This document shows, piece after piece, positions 11,000-24,319 of a DNA stretch of 64,000 nt; positions within the stretch are counted from its first letter, which is position 1, and every line of letters begins with the position of its first letter. Source of the stretch: Lepeophtheirus salmonis (lineage: Eukaryota > Arthropoda > Copepoda > Siphonostomatoida > Caligidae); NCBI RefSeq assembly GCF_016086655.4, contig NC_052138.2, positions 33,925,403-33,989,402 on the forward strand, given 5' to 3'. The position numbers were made by a program, and so were the translations under genes. Below the pieces are notes generated by a model. That model did not search any database. It was not told the origin of the DNA and saw nothing but the letters and a program-made list of their open reading frames with translations.

Positions 11000-12745
11000 T
11001 TTAAATAAAACTTTGATCCTCTTTTAATAAAATGTAAAAATTAGTAGTTTTTTATTAACATTTTGTTTTTTTATCTCATTTGAAGTCAAATTCAACTTTT
11101 AAATTAAAAACTTGAAAAATTAGAAGAAGTTTATATTGGTTTAACCAAGATCTGCAATGAAAAAAAAAGTTATTATATGTTCTAAATTGATAAAATTATT
11201 GCCACTGGTCTTTTTCGGGATGGTTTTATAGAAATTTGTGAATTTGAAAGTAATTGCGAAATGACGTAAAAATGACACTATGTGTATTTACTTATACATT
11301 AAAAAAGGTTTTTAATTATTATGGTGTGTTCATATTTATGTTTAATTATTTTCAATTAATGATTTGGTTTAGTGATGTTTGTTTTAAGTTTTTTTATTTT
11401 GAAGCGTTGTCTTGAGGATTTTATTTTAGTTTTAATAATGTGATTATTTTTTGAATATGAAATATACCTCAACTTCTGAAGTATATCCTATACACACGGG
11501 TTGCTGTATTTAATTGGAGTTTCCGTGACCTTGGGTCGGCTGTGTTGTTACATATGCACCAAAGGTAAGAATTTAAAAAAAAAGTATAAAAAGAGTAAAT
11601 TTAAACAGTTTTATTTGCTTATGAAGAATAGTTTGATGTAAAAATTTGTGTAAAAGTGTATTGTATATTAAAACTATCTTAATAAACTTGTTCAAAATTA
11701 TTAATCATTTTATAATTTTAAGAATTATCAAATTGATATTAGATTGATGGAAGGTGCTGTTGTTCCAAGTATTTGAGATATTAAAAAAACAGTTGCAGGT
11801 TGTATCAAAAGAGTGGGTTTTAATAATATTTAATTTAAATACCCATATCAAAATTCTATACAAATTAATAGTGAAAGGTGATGTTCAATATATATACTTT
11901 TTTTGATAAATTTCATAAACACTGTTTTGTCCTTTTATCCTTACCCTCTGATTGTGAAAATTCTTTTTATAACGGAGTTAGTGAACTGTATAAAAATAAA
12001 CATATAAAGCATTGAATTATATAATAAACATTTAAAAGATAATAATAATTATGACATTTCAATATTGTATCTTTTTTTAAACTATTCCATCTCTTTTGCA
12101 ATGACAAATATTAAGAAAAAATAAATCCATATCTGATATAATAATAAAAACAACATGAGTAATGGGTATCAACAGGTATAATTTGATAATTTTACAGTAA
12201 AAACATTATTTTTTTATCTTTGTTAAAATGTCTATGCAATATTAATTACTTTATCCAAATTGTGAGAATTAAATTAGAACTCATTAGTTTTGTTGAAGTG
12301 CGTGAGTTGTATATAATAAGAAAGCAAAACAAAAAACAAAGGAACAATTTTTAGACAAAATAGTTATTCAAATTTACTAAGCCTCTATTAAAAATGACAA
12401 AATATACGTATCCAAAGTATTATCTCGATATAAATTTTTATTAAAATCTGATTTAATGAATGGAAGTTATATTAAAAAGTATCGGCTATAAAACTTAGAT
12501 TTAAAGTAATAAGAAGCATTTTTGTTATTCTTGTTGTGTATAATACCCAAGTTCACTAACGGAGGGTTAAGTAACTAACCTAATTGTACCATGCAAGATT
12601 GATTTAGTACCGTTCTATATTGCAGATCTGAATTAAACTGACAAGTGGCACTTGATTTATATATCCGAAATTCACAAAACAATGGAACATGAAGAGTAGA
12701 CAGTGTCGCCGCCTTGCGGGAAAATAATACAACTCCTTGTTTGAT
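11000..12745. other. AT-rich stretch, nothing recognised
   Basis: Long A and T runs, no open frame above noise, no repeat partner noticed within the window. Confidence 0.5.
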
Positions 12746-12754
12746 AATATCAGC

Positions 12755-12795
12755 TAATCTATATTATTAAAGCAAAGTCTGTTTGTATATATATT
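12755..12795 (+). mobile_element. Helitron-like 5' terminus, isolated
   Basis: The sequence TCTATATTATTAAAGCAAAG followed by TCTGTTTGTATAT resembles the left end common in arthropod Helitrons: TC, then an AT-rich tract, then a TCTGTCTGT-like block. A similar string, TCTATATAATAAAGCAAAG, occurs at about 47,853. I found no matching 3' hairpin and CTAG within the next 2 kb, so the other end is missing or unrecognisable. Confidence 0.35.
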
Positions 12796-12799
12796 GAAC

Positions 12800-15130
12800 A
12801 GAAGTCAGTTTTTAAGTGTATATACTTGATTTAAGAATTAAAAATGCGACTAAGCGTACTAAGAGTATTTGTATATAATTGTATAAAAAGGTATGTCAAA
12901 ATGAATTAAATCTTACAGGAGTTTAGGTCAACTCATATTAAAAAAAAAAAAAGGAAGTACTTTATTAAAAAAATATAATTTGCCCCTAAATGAAATTGAG
13001 CAACCAGATAAAGTACTTTGGCAAATCAAGTCAAAATATTTTTATTGTAAGCTATTATCCCTATTCTTTTATTCTTAAAGGGTGAACATCAAAATATTGA
13101 GTATGTATGCATGAGTGTGCCCTGGAAAAACAAACTGTAACACTAAGGATTTATTGGGGAGATTTCACTTATATTACTGAAGCAAATTTTGTCATTTCGT
13201 CGACGCCTAAAAGCTCAAGGAAATCCCGGTAACTACTACTAATATAATATATAGCTCTATGTTACTCACATAGAGAGCACTACAAAAATTTTTATCAACC
13301 GTCACTCTATTTTTACATAATTAGTTTGTCACACCACTTTTAGATGCTGGTGCCCCTTTAGAATTCAATTTATTTAACCACCTTGTTTAAATAAGACACG
13401 GCTTTAGTGGGTAAATTGGATTGTTATGGGTTTACTACACATAATATCCATTATTTAACTTCATATTTTTCAAATATATCTATTTTATTTTTAATTAAAT
13501 CGTATTTGTTTAAAAATGAACAGTAATTTTTATACAACTTAATAAATAATATATATGTAAATTTTACATATGAAATATGCTTATAATTTAATCAAAGCTT
13601 GATAATAAATAATTAATTGTAGCTTGAATTTATAATTAAATTTATCATAGTATTTTAAATTATTCATTCCTAATGCATAATTTATGTGAAATGCAGTTAT
13701 TCAGTTTCTATTAAGAAAAAATTCAGCAAATGGGGTGTACCAAGGGACTAGATGTTATTTTTCTATACTAATGACCTATTGTACCAATTAATTGTTGTTG
13801 TTATTTTATGACTCATGACTTGCAATTGTTATAGTTAATCAAGCAATTGCTAATATTTTGTTTTATTATGTTAAGAAATATCTTAAAAAGTAAATACTTT
13901 AGAATACATTCAATGTTTAAAAAAAAAAAATTAATCTTCGAAAATTAATTACTTTAATGAACTACTTAAAATCACAATGTTAAACAATAAATTTCATTAA
14001 TATTATGAGAAAATAATAAACATAATTAATTAAAATAGCTAAATTATATCAATAATCAAGTGATTTGGAGTACTTTCAGCACGTTTGATGTTATTGATCA
14101 CAAAATCTAATTTTATTAGTTTCTTACCAAACACAAAAAAAGTTTATGGGCGAATAGTTTTGAAACTTTTTTACTGTCGCTTATTGATTTTTACAATTCA
14201 CTATACTGTAAAAATCTTTTGACCATTATGAAAAATATATCACAATTATCGGTTAATCATAGGATATAATTAAATTAAGAATTCTGGCCACTAAATAGAA
14301 CGCCATCAAGATCTTTCACAAACCGGAACAAAAAGAATGTTTGCCACATGAGTTATGAATCTTTCTTCTGCCATACATTATATATCTACATTTACAGTTC
14401 TTTTCGTAATATTTGTATTTATATATATTTTTCGTCAGAAATTCTTAAGAAATAAACATAAAACGATATTCATGGAAAATAATATGTTTATTTTTTATAA
14501 ATGATAAAATCGGGCAATTTCTAAGAATTTTAATGAGGCATAAAGAATCCAAAAAATATGTAAATAAAGAATGTAGTTTTCTCCAAAGATTAGAGAGTTG
14601 TTAAAAGATGGGCGAGAAGTCCTCTTTACCTAATAAAAATATGAATTGTATTATTGTTTAAAAGTACATTGAGTCCATATATCTCTTGATTGTTTTGTTT
14701 ACACCTACAGGAAGAGGACTCCTTTTTTATCTACATGTATATCTTATCATGAAAGTATTTGCACTATTATAGCCTCTACTTTTAAGTCATATTTTTTCTC
14801 ATTCTAAGAGAAATGAGCCAATCTGACGCATTGAGATTTTTATCATACCTATCGATAATGATACTCCCTACCATATATATTAGGGGTCTCACTCAATTAC
14901 AAAAATAAATGAATGAATATTTTACAGATTTTTTCAGAAAAAAACGTTCACGGTTTTTTTTTTTTTTTACTTGCTGATATATGTATATCGAAGATATTGA
15001 CAACCTGTTACGAAACCATTTTTGTGATCACGAACAAAAGGGGTTGAAATGAATTAAATTCATTACTTCTTTTTCGATATTACGTTCTGAAACTTGGTGA
15101 TTATTATTTTCCCCCTTTATACTTAATCAA
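12800..15130. other. AT-rich stretch, nothing recognised
   Basis: Contains homopolymer runs (poly-A near 13,920, poly-T near 14,957) and a small palindrome CTCTATG...CATAGAG near 13,255. No gene or element could be supported. Confidence 0.45.
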
Positions 15131-15137
15131 TTCCTGT

Positions 15138-15295
15138 AAAGAAGGGGATTGGCATGCCTTGTTGTACGAAATTAGCAGCAAGAGTCAAGGAAGTGCCCCC
15201 TACATGAAGAATCCAATCAGCAATGTTGGTGTTACAGTATATTTTTAATAATATGGATCGACAGTTCTTAGGCAAGGGTTATAGTTTAGTGGTTT
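15138..15295 (-). pseudogene. Tc1/mariner-superfamily transposase fragment, weak
   Basis: The minus-strand frame contains NIADWILHVGGTSL followed by ANFVQQGMPIPFF. This lines up by eye with the WVFQQDGAPAHT...VQ.WL...F block around the second catalytic Asp of maT-like and related transposases. The QQD triplet itself reads HVG here, so the catalytic Asp is lost. The SPDLNP block that should follow is not present. Other explanations, including a real last exon ending at the TAA near 15,138, remain possible. Confidence 0.3.
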
Positions 15296-15309
15296 ATCGT
15301 TACCCAAGG

Positions 15310-18300
15310 AAATGAGAGAACCAACAATTTAACTTTACCTAGAAACTGACATCTTATACAAATAATTACACAAGGTATTTCTACTTTAAAAACTTCATTC
15401 GTTCCAAAAAAGATTTTGTCTCAGAAAACAAATCCAGTAGATCTTTCGAAGGCGTATTTCATTATTTTTTTACAAATGTCCACGCTTTTCTAACTTTCTT
15501 TTTCGCCAACTAAGCTTTAGATTTTTCCGAAACACTTTTGTGTTCACTAAACCCAGTCACCCAGCTATTAAGTGAGGCACTAAAGCAGTCATAAGAAATT
15601 ATCTTTTTTATTTAATTTGAAAAATTTTGTCAAAATTATGGTTAAGATTACAATATATTCGGACACATTTTTACCCCGATATATTAAGAGAAAAATAACT
15701 CTTTTGGAAAAAGGAAAAATTATGTCCTCATTCAAGGTATGTAGAGTTCCATTGCATTACTAAGGACTGTACAAGTACAACTAATAAGTATAATTTATAT
15801 ATAACATGATGTTTACCCAGGGTGAAAAAATGTTATTTGGGGAAAAGATTGAACTGAGATGTTTAACTTTTAATGTTTGGGTGACTATGTTTTTGAGATA
15901 CGAGATTCAAATTTTGCTAACATCAAAAGCATAATTAGGTCCGTAGATTGTAAGTTTTTTAAACATAGATGTCAGTTATAAACACCAAATTTATAAAATG
16001 CATTTAATAGATAGTACAGTTTTGCAAGAAAAATATCTCAAATTCCGCCCAAAACTTTGCTCTCTGGTTTGTATTGTATAATAAAATTAAACTAAGAAAT
16101 GAAACAACGGACTAAAAATGTTGTTTTATACTAGAACATGTAGCTATTGAAGTAAAATATTGTTATAAGTGTATTTGTTAAAAGCTAACCATATGGATTG
16201 TACACCACTGAAGCTAATAGTCAGTGTAAAATATTCACAGTTTCTATGAAGAAATGCAAAACTACATTGCAAATGGGATGATTAATGCCACATTGTTTTT
16301 TTCAATTAATAGGTTCTTAGAAAATGACATTTAGATTACTGTCGCTTCTGAAATATATAAAATATTGATCTGTCATAAACATTCCAGAATCAAAATCTTA
16401 ATCTATGATTAGCTCACATTTTTGTTTATTATGACAAATAGTATGTTTTCGTGTTAAAGTAAAGGCCCATTCATTTTAATTACTATGCTATCGTTTCATT
16501 TTACTAAATTTTAATTATAAACATGGTACATTTTTACAACTAGGGAACCTTGAATGTAGCATAGAAAACTTATTTTCAAGTAAATAATTGTTATAAAAAA
16601 AGTAAAAGATTGCTCCATTGATTAATTAAACTTATAAATTCACGTTCAATTATTAAATTCTGGGAATTCTATGTCAAGTGTGCTTTTGATTTTCTCTTAG
16701 TATCTCCAAATTTTAGGGTGTACCTTACATTTACTTTAAAAAATGAATAATTTAGTTTTAGGTTTATGGGATATCCCTAACACATTTGATTGATATTGGA
16801 ATTTATAAGAGTTACACAAGCTTAAAAATTTTGATTTTGTTTTACTGTGCCTTTCATTCAATTTATAATATTATCCTATCAAAGTTGCTGGATCATAATG
16901 TCTTAAAAAAATTAAACTACGGCAAAATGTACAAATATATTTAAAAATGAGTGTTACATAATATATTTATTTACATGTTTAATATCGTAATTGTATATTT
17001 CTATTTGATAAAGTAAAGTTTAAAGATGAAAAAGTAACATTTTCCGAATATTTGGGTACATTTTACAGAATTTACCTGTATTTAGTATAATCCTACTTAA
17101 AAACATTAAAATTCTTTGAGTTGTGCAAGTAATTTTTGGAACAATAATAATATGTAAAAATGAATTTTTTTAAGTTTTTATTTTTTTTTGCTTTTTGTTA
17201 TATATTTATATGGATGTTTTTGCTTTAAGTTAATACAATTTCTTGTAAAACTCACACATTAAAGTAAAACTTGATTAAATTAAACGCTCAGTATCAAACA
17301 GTCAACTGCAACAAATATTGCAACTTTTTCTGTAATATTTAATAATAATATTTTTACTTTATGAGTATATGTATCAAATTTTTAACAGACAGAAAAAGGT
17401 TTTAAATAGTGTTATCCCAAGACTGTTTGTGCAAAAGTATGGTAATTAATTGAATTTCTCCAAATTTGAGTTTGGAAAATAAATATTTTGTACTATAACA
17501 TATTGAAAGTAGTGATTCAAAACATATAACAATCTAGTTATTGATGATTCTAAAATATTTATTTCATCTTAATTTTCCTTGGAGTCTTGGAGACTGTCTT
17601 GCACTACCTCGACTATTATAATTAATTGGTATAAGTTTAAAATAGACACAATCAATAACTGTCAGTTTTATTCATACAATATATTTTGGGACCTCTTAAG
17701 CAAATCAAATATCATGCCAAGAATTTCATGAATTTAAATTTTAATACTAACATACATATACTTATATCATAATTACGAATGGAAAATTAAATACTTCAGA
17801 ATAATCAAAAGCTGATTTGATAACCAAATATTTAAATATTAATTGTGTTAATCAAATCAATTCATAACTGTTAATCATTTAAAATTTTTACATCGAAACA
17901 ATTAAAATATAAGTGGTTCTTAAATGGTTAATTTTCGAAATTTGGATAAACATAATATTACAAATATTTATGCATATAAAATGAAGAAATTGCCTTTAAA
18001 AGTTGTCAATTTAACAATATTCAAAATATGTAAAGCCATTTATAAAAAAAAAATGACTTTTTTTAATAAACTATATTTCAAAAGCTTTATTTAAGTGTTT
18101 CTCTAAAACTATACTTTTTTATGAAAAAAGTGAAGATTTTTTTTTTGTTCTTCGTATAGCTAAGAAAGACTATACTACTCTTTTTATAAAATAAAAACGT
18201 TTGTTTTTGTATATGAAGTTATTTTTTGATTGCTATCATTTCTCTGGAGTGTCAAAACTATAAATTGCTTTGAATATTTTAACACCTTTATCTATTTAAA

Positions 18301-18855
18301 GTATATTTTTTTTAGGTAAAGACATTATCTATGTGTCTCAAAATTTGTACCCGTACTCTCTCACTATTTTTATTGTAATTATTAACATTAAAATATTATA
18401 AATGTAATGGAATCGCCGCATCTCATGAACAACAAACTCGAGAGAAGTTATATTTTTGAATTCAGTTGGTGTACGTTTGCACCCAGGGGATTCCTAAAGA
18501 AAGAAATATACTTTATTTATATGGATTTCAGAAAAGATTCCTATATTAGATAGAGTAAATGTAATACTACAAACGTTTACTTATATATAATAAGTACAAG
18601 TCTATCCAACCAATTAAAGGACCATAAAAAAATATTATATATTTTTAAAAAAATTACATTTTTTAAAAATATAATCAGATAAAAAATATATATAAAGTGT
18701 CCTAACACTTTCTTTGCACCATTTTTTTATTATAGGTTTATTGATAGAAATGGAAAATTTTGAAAGACCCATATATTTTGGCTTTTTTTAAGAAAACCCC
18801 AAAAATTAACATGGTAATCGGGACAATTTAAAAAAGGTTTTGAAGTAGAACAACA
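15310..18855. other. AT-rich stretch, nothing recognised
   Basis: More than 3 kb of AT-rich sequence with no supported coding frame. A short block near 17,575-17,625 is slightly GC-richer but too small to interpret. Confidence 0.5.
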
Positions 18856-18860
18856 GGGCT

Positions 18861-19075
18861 GTAATGTGGTTTAATTAGATCAGCTTGGAGCAGTCCTGAG
18901 AAGAAGGAAATAAACACAAATCCCACTCCTTATACAGCATTGACATAGGCCAGAATTACTTTGATGTCGAACCTGAATTCAACTTCGAGTAACAAAAAAT
19001 AAAAACAAACAACAAAAAATAACAAAACAAAAAAATAACAAAATAAAAATAAATAACAACATCTTGAGAAAATAA
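18861..19075 (+). repeat. SINE-like dispersed repeat, copy 2 of 5, with A-rich tail
   Basis: The head (18,866-18,930) resembles a tRNA: TGGTTTAATTAGATCAG in the place of an A box, and ACACAAATCCCACTCC in the place of a B box. The body contains GACATAGGCCAGAATTACT and GATGTCGAACCTGAATTCAA. The copy at 59.1 kb matches it across head and body. It is followed by about 80 bases of AAAAATAA- and AACAAA-type repeats (18,992-19,075), as expected for a retroposed tail. A polymerase III origin is inferred from the box-like strings only. Confidence 0.6.
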
Positions 19076-19079
19076 AAAA

Positions 19080-21250
19080 AAGTCATGATTAGATAACCAA
19101 ACATAAAACCACTCTCACTTTGTAAAACAATACAAATCTTCCCACGGGTCATGAATAAAGCTACAGATCAAAAATTCAAAAGTGTTCCATATCCAAAGAT
19201 GAATAAAGTAAGAAATTATCTAGATTATTATGAGGGTCGCTATCAAATATGCATATATGGATATATTGAAACTATTTTGAGTTTTGAGGTATTTAAGCAC
19301 ACCATTTGTATTAATAGGTACTAATGTTTGTTGATGATGGATTATTATTATTAAATTGTTATATAAACTATATATTTCTACGAAATAAATTTTTTTATTT
19401 GGAAGGTGTACTGAAAATGTAAAATTCAATAAAAATATGCACTTTTTACATTCTAAAATGTTTTTAAACGAGATTAAATCTAATGTTAAAGATAAAACAA
19501 TTCTAATTCTCGGCCATTTTGTACAATGAAAATATCATTTTGTCAAATGCAAATACTGTATCTAAAGGTAAAATTTTAATATTTACAAAGTACATATATT
19601 CACGTACAATGTTCGAAGTATAATTGTAGACTTTTGATGACAAACAAATTTGGTGAACTTTTACGAGAGTGATAATTAATACAAAATTGAGGCTTTATTG
19701 CAGACTTTTTAATTCATATATATTTCTATTTTTCAAAATGATTTCCTATGGCTGCCTCCAACATGAACTTTAAGACTATTGATTGCTTTTTTTTTCAAGC
19801 ACCATAATTAATCAATGGAATGACCAGTACTTCCATGTACCAAAACACATTAAATATTTAACAATTATTTACAAACCTTCACGATCTATATTTTAGAACG
19901 AATGACTATACTAATCGTAGTTCAAAAACCCCTAATTCAAAAGAAGGGCAATGCTTGAGTTCAACCACGTTTTTCAAACAATATCAGGAAAATCTTATAG
20001 CAGAACAAAAACCATTAAAGAAACATAAAAAAAAAATTTTTTTCATTTCAAAGTAGAATATTTTTTTATTACAATATCTTTTGTAAAAAAAATTATTTTA
20101 TCAAGGGAAAGAAATAAATGATTTTAAAATGTCTATTCCTGCTTGTAAAAAGTTAGGTGAGAGTTTTTCAAAGTTTTTTCTTTATTTTTTTTCATGCTAA
20201 ATTATGGAACCTTCTCACTGACTTCATAAATTACATTATAATTGAAGGAACTACCATCTTGGGGGCTAAAAGTGGATATTTTAACTAAATAAAATGAAAA
20301 AGTTAACATTAAATCCAGATTAAACTCCATTAAGTAGCTTTAAGTATAAAACATCACTCAATACTGGTATTGTATACTACTTATTGCCAAGGATAACCCC
20401 TGATATGTGAATATGATCAATGTAATATGCACTAAAAATCCCTATTATAGATATAAAAAGTTTAACCTTATATTTCTATTAACTTTGTATTATTTCTTAA
20501 GAAACTCATAAATAATTCAAAAAAAATCCCTGAATATTATTTTAATCTATATTAACACAACCTCACAAGCGTATTTTACGAAAAATCCTGAATAAATATT
20601 AAAAATAAATTATCCAAAAATAAAAATAAATCAACTTTTTTTTAAAGGCAATTTCTTTTAAATTGAAATATAAGGTCTATTCTATAACTTTAACTAAGAT
20701 TCTAATGCTGAAATGTATGTATTAATTTATTGTTGACTTTAATTTCCATTAATATAGTTATTTCATATCAAAATATGGCATTGAATCGTAGTTAAAACAT
20801 AAAAATTTGATTTTAAAAAAAGTGATTTTCGTTCAACAGCTTAAATAACAAAAATAAATGCGGGTTTCTGCCTGGGGGCGCTCCAAGACCTTCAATTTGT
20901 TGCATAGTGTTATTAGTCATATCCAAGGATTCCCTTTCTACACACTATAAAAGATTTATAATAATTTCGTCATTTTGAATCCCTAAACCATATATGTCTC
21001 CAATTTATTACATACTAGTTGTATCCAGTGCCCTCTGACTTGCATAACCCTCCCTATAGAGTGTTAGACACAAACTACTAACTTATATGAAAGCACAATC
21101 CGGCTGACATCTCTAAATATAACTTTTTAAATGAGTATGAATTATCCCGAGATGAATTTGAAAAGGATATTAATTTATTAGGAATGAAGAATCAATGCAT
21201 AAATTTAAAGGGAGTGTATTTACTCAACGTCTTAGTGCATTGATGTTGTT
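19080..21250. other. AT-rich stretch, nothing recognised
   Basis: The frame at 19,220-19,429 (-) is hydrophobic AT-driven noise. A GC-richer patch at 20,860-21,120 has no open frame that I can interpret. Confidence 0.45.
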
Positions 21251-21252
21251 TA

Positions 21253-22853
21253 TACAGGGCATTAAAATCAAAGCGTACCTTGTGTGTGCCGTTCCTTTTC
21301 TTATGATGTAGTAATCCGATGGTGTATCTTTTTTGTAGGCAGAAACGTTGTTGTATCAACAAACAAAAGTTAAGTTGTTGGCATCATGGTTACAGTTGCT
21401 CTAGACATAAAGGAGATTGAGTTTACTGGTAAGGTACGGCGATTATTTTTGTCCCCAACAACATCGAGATTTCAATGCAAGAGATCTCAAATGTAGCTGG
21501 CGTCCCGATCTGGACTGTAAACAAGACTCAGCACCTTGTCATGTCTCACACAGGTCATTGAATTGGCTGAGTGTGAACTGGAATTACTTCATTTGAAAGG
21601 AAATACGGGCCCCCAGAATGCCAGATCTTAATATGATAGATAATTTTGTCTAGGGCTACGTTGAATATATTTGACTTATTCTATGGTGATGTACATACCT
21701 GAACTGTGGAACACCAGTCGATTTGAAAAACCGAGTACATGGCAAAATAAATAAAAAATGTGTCCGCGCAGTTGTTCACTTGCCAAAGCCAAGGCATTGT
21801 GTTGAGGATATGTTGATTGAGCCTGAAAAAAGGAATTACAAGATTTCAGTTGTGATATTACATTTTAGATGTACAAGAAAGTTTCTTGTAATTTCTTACT
21901 GGAACTGGATGAACAAAATAATTTTTCTGGGAAGAGGAAAGAAAGACTTTTGACGATATAAAAAAATGGTTCGTCGACCTGCAAGTCTTTCAGTTCCTTC
22001 CTACCTTCTAGTCCTTTCTGCACAACAAGATGTTTCAGCACTTTCGCGCTGTAGAAACCAAGTCGTATTGTGTAGTCACGAGGGTCTTCTTGGTAATCAA
22101 ACAGCAGCTTGGCGTGAGCAAGGGTGAGATTGAGCTGTCAAAAGACATTATATTAGAAGTGGAAAATATATTATTTTTCTTTAAAGATTACCTAAAGAAG
22201 ATGTTTGCACACTTTCAGGGCTTCTGATACTGTTGTGGCTGAATGATTAAAGTGAGAAATCGTCTTTAAAGCTGCCCGGCTAACTTTTTGCTTCATCTCT
22301 GGTGTGACTCTAGGATTCTAGAAATAAGGATTCAATTTCTGATTTCACTATTTTATTTGATTCATGTAACTCAAATGAAACATAAGTATCCTTATTCCTC
22401 CCCACTATGAGGAACTACAGGTTATATCCTTTTCTTTGACTTTGACTCATAGTCTTCTCTACAACGTCAAAAAACCTCAAGGGGTTTAATTCCTTTTAGT
22501 AAATGAAGACATTGTCGTGATTGTAGATTGGAATGCAGAGTCAGAGACTCAGAGGAGATGGTCTTTTTCCAGGAGACGAATGTACTTCAATTTATTATGC
22601 GAAATATTAATTCCTTATATCCCAAAACACGGATTAGATGACGAGTATGGATAAAACTGACCACAAAATTAAAAATATCATATGTAGATGTTCATGTAAA
22701 ATATAATCTGAATGTTTCTTATGAAATGACGTCATTACTCATTATTTGTAATTTTTTTTCTAATATAAATTATTATATCCATGCTGAAACAATCCTACCT
22801 ATAAAGAAGCCCGCCCAAATAAATTTTGATTTAAAAAGTGGACACCCTCTGTA
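21253..22853 (+). mobile_element. Tc1/mariner-superfamily (maT-like) transposon, decayed
   Basis: The left end reads TACAGGGCATTAAAATCAAA from 21,253. The right end, read on the minus strand from 22,853, is TACAGAGGGTGTCCAC followed by TTTTTAAATCAAAAT. Both have TA then CAG and share the AAATCAAA block, so they look like diverged terminal inverted repeats with TA target sites. The span of 1.6 kb and the transposase remnants inside fit this superfamily. The stretch 21,960-22,790 is inside the element but carries no recognisable domain, and may include an unrelated insertion. Confidence 0.6.
21390..21900 (+). pseudogene. maT-like transposase pseudogene with internal deletion
   Basis: The N-terminal helix-turn-helix is visible as MQEISNVAGVPIWTVNKT at about 21,475-21,530. 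The C-terminal end of the catalytic domain follows only about 100 bases later as PDLNMIDNFV...GYVE at 21,622-21,673, with a stop where the family has Trp. The central part with the first two catalytic acids is missing. A further piece around 21,760-21,840 reads VRAVVHLPKPRHC, which fits the family end weakly. No functional protein can be made. Confidence 0.6.
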
Positions 22854-22859
22854 AAACTT

Positions 22860-23670
22860 TCCCAAAATTAAAAAGAAATTTATTGAATTTATACAACATT
22901 GCTGTCCTCAGCCACCGTTGAGAGATAATTTTCTAAAGGCGGTCAATTATTTAAGGATAGATGTCAGAGTTAAAAGATAAAAATTAAAAAAAAAAAAAAC
23001 TTTTGTCAATGGATCAAATATTCAATAGTTAAAATATTGGATTAATCGTTTAATAGATTTTTTTAAATTTGAAATGCAATTTTTGATGTTTAAGTTTGAT
23101 GTATTCTTTTAACTTATTTATCTTCATCTAATGGAATAAATAATACATCTAAATATCAAGAATTTCATTTCAATCATAAATAGTTGTCAAATAACAAGAG
23201 ATGTTGAAGTGAAGCATCTAATTTTCCATTATGAAAAAACAAAATAGAGTGACATAGCTTAATCGACAACGCGATAAATTATTCTCTTAAACTCATTGTG
23301 TTTTGGTTAATTTAGCATTACTTAGATGGATGTGTGTTGGACAAAAAAAAATCAAATTTATCAATTTTTTAATTTGATGATTCATAGACATCTATGATTT
23401 ATAGAGTTTATTAAATGCCGTTGGGAAAGAAATTTGACAACATTATTTATTTATTTGATAATTATGTATTACCAGCGAGAGTATCCAACATTGTTCCGAG
23501 TTAATTATTCAATAATTTATGAAATATTTATGGTACACAAAAACTTCATTCATTTATTCCCGAATTAGACCGATCACTAAGAGTTCGCTTTTATAGTGAA
23601 TCAGAGGAGTCAATTTTATAAAATATATAAATTTTTAATTATATTATACTTAAATAAGAATCCTATTTTA
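22860..23670. other. AT-rich stretch, nothing recognised
   Basis: No motif, repeat or supported frame. Confidence 0.45.
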
Positions 23671-23675
23671 TTTTA

Positions 23676-23900
23676 TTAATCAACAGAAAATATGTATATT
23701 ATATATAATACGAGTTTAAATATAGAACAATCATACCAATATCCTATAAAAGCGGCTCTATATACTCTAAATAATGCTCTTGTTGGAAGTGATCCCATTA
23801 AGATCCCACTCTGAATTTTGGATATATTTGAAAAAATATATTGATACATGTTCACGAAAATTAAAACAAAATCGTGTTTGCTGCTTGGCAGGGGCGTCAT
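23676..23900 (-). CDS. Small open frame with poly(A) signal at its stop, doubtful
   Basis: A 74-codon ATG-started frame with a favourable start context (CAAAATGA). Its stop overlaps an AATAAA. The protein is hydrophobic in its second half and could span a membrane once. I do not recognise it. AT-rich DNA makes both features likely by chance, so confidence is low. Confidence 0.15.
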   Translation of the reverse strand: MTPLPSSKHDFVLIFVNMYQYIFSNISKIQSGILMGSLPTRALFRVYRAAFIGYWYDCSIFKLVLYIIYIFSVD

Positions 23901-24319
23901 TTTGAAGGGCTACGAACTTTTTTTTAATTATTAAAATAAGATTATGACTGAAAATAAGTTAAAGTTTGTGTTCTTGTGCATCTTTTGACGTAATTTGTGT
24001 TAAAATCGAGCACTATAAGCGGAATTATGGCCTTCTAAGCAACACAGGTCCAGCACATCAGGCCCAACATTGAGTGGGCCTAGGCCCAGGTGAGTCACAG
24101 AACCCTAATATTTCAAACACTCTCTTATTTCATATAGAAAAGCCAGCTCACCAAAAATCATCAAAATCGGTGATGGTCATGCTGTGAGGGTGTCTACACT
24201 TGACGTGGAATTGCCCAATTATATTCTCCATTGTTTTTGTAAATTAAGTTATGGCTTCAAAAAAGTTCCTTGCTTTAGCTCAGTGTAAGCGCCAAAGGTA
24301 TTTTATCTCTATGAGGGAA

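Noticed and set aside
18861..18930. Intact tRNA gene
   Set aside because: Box-like strings exist but there is no complete cloverleaf or plausible anticodon stem; a SINE head fits better.
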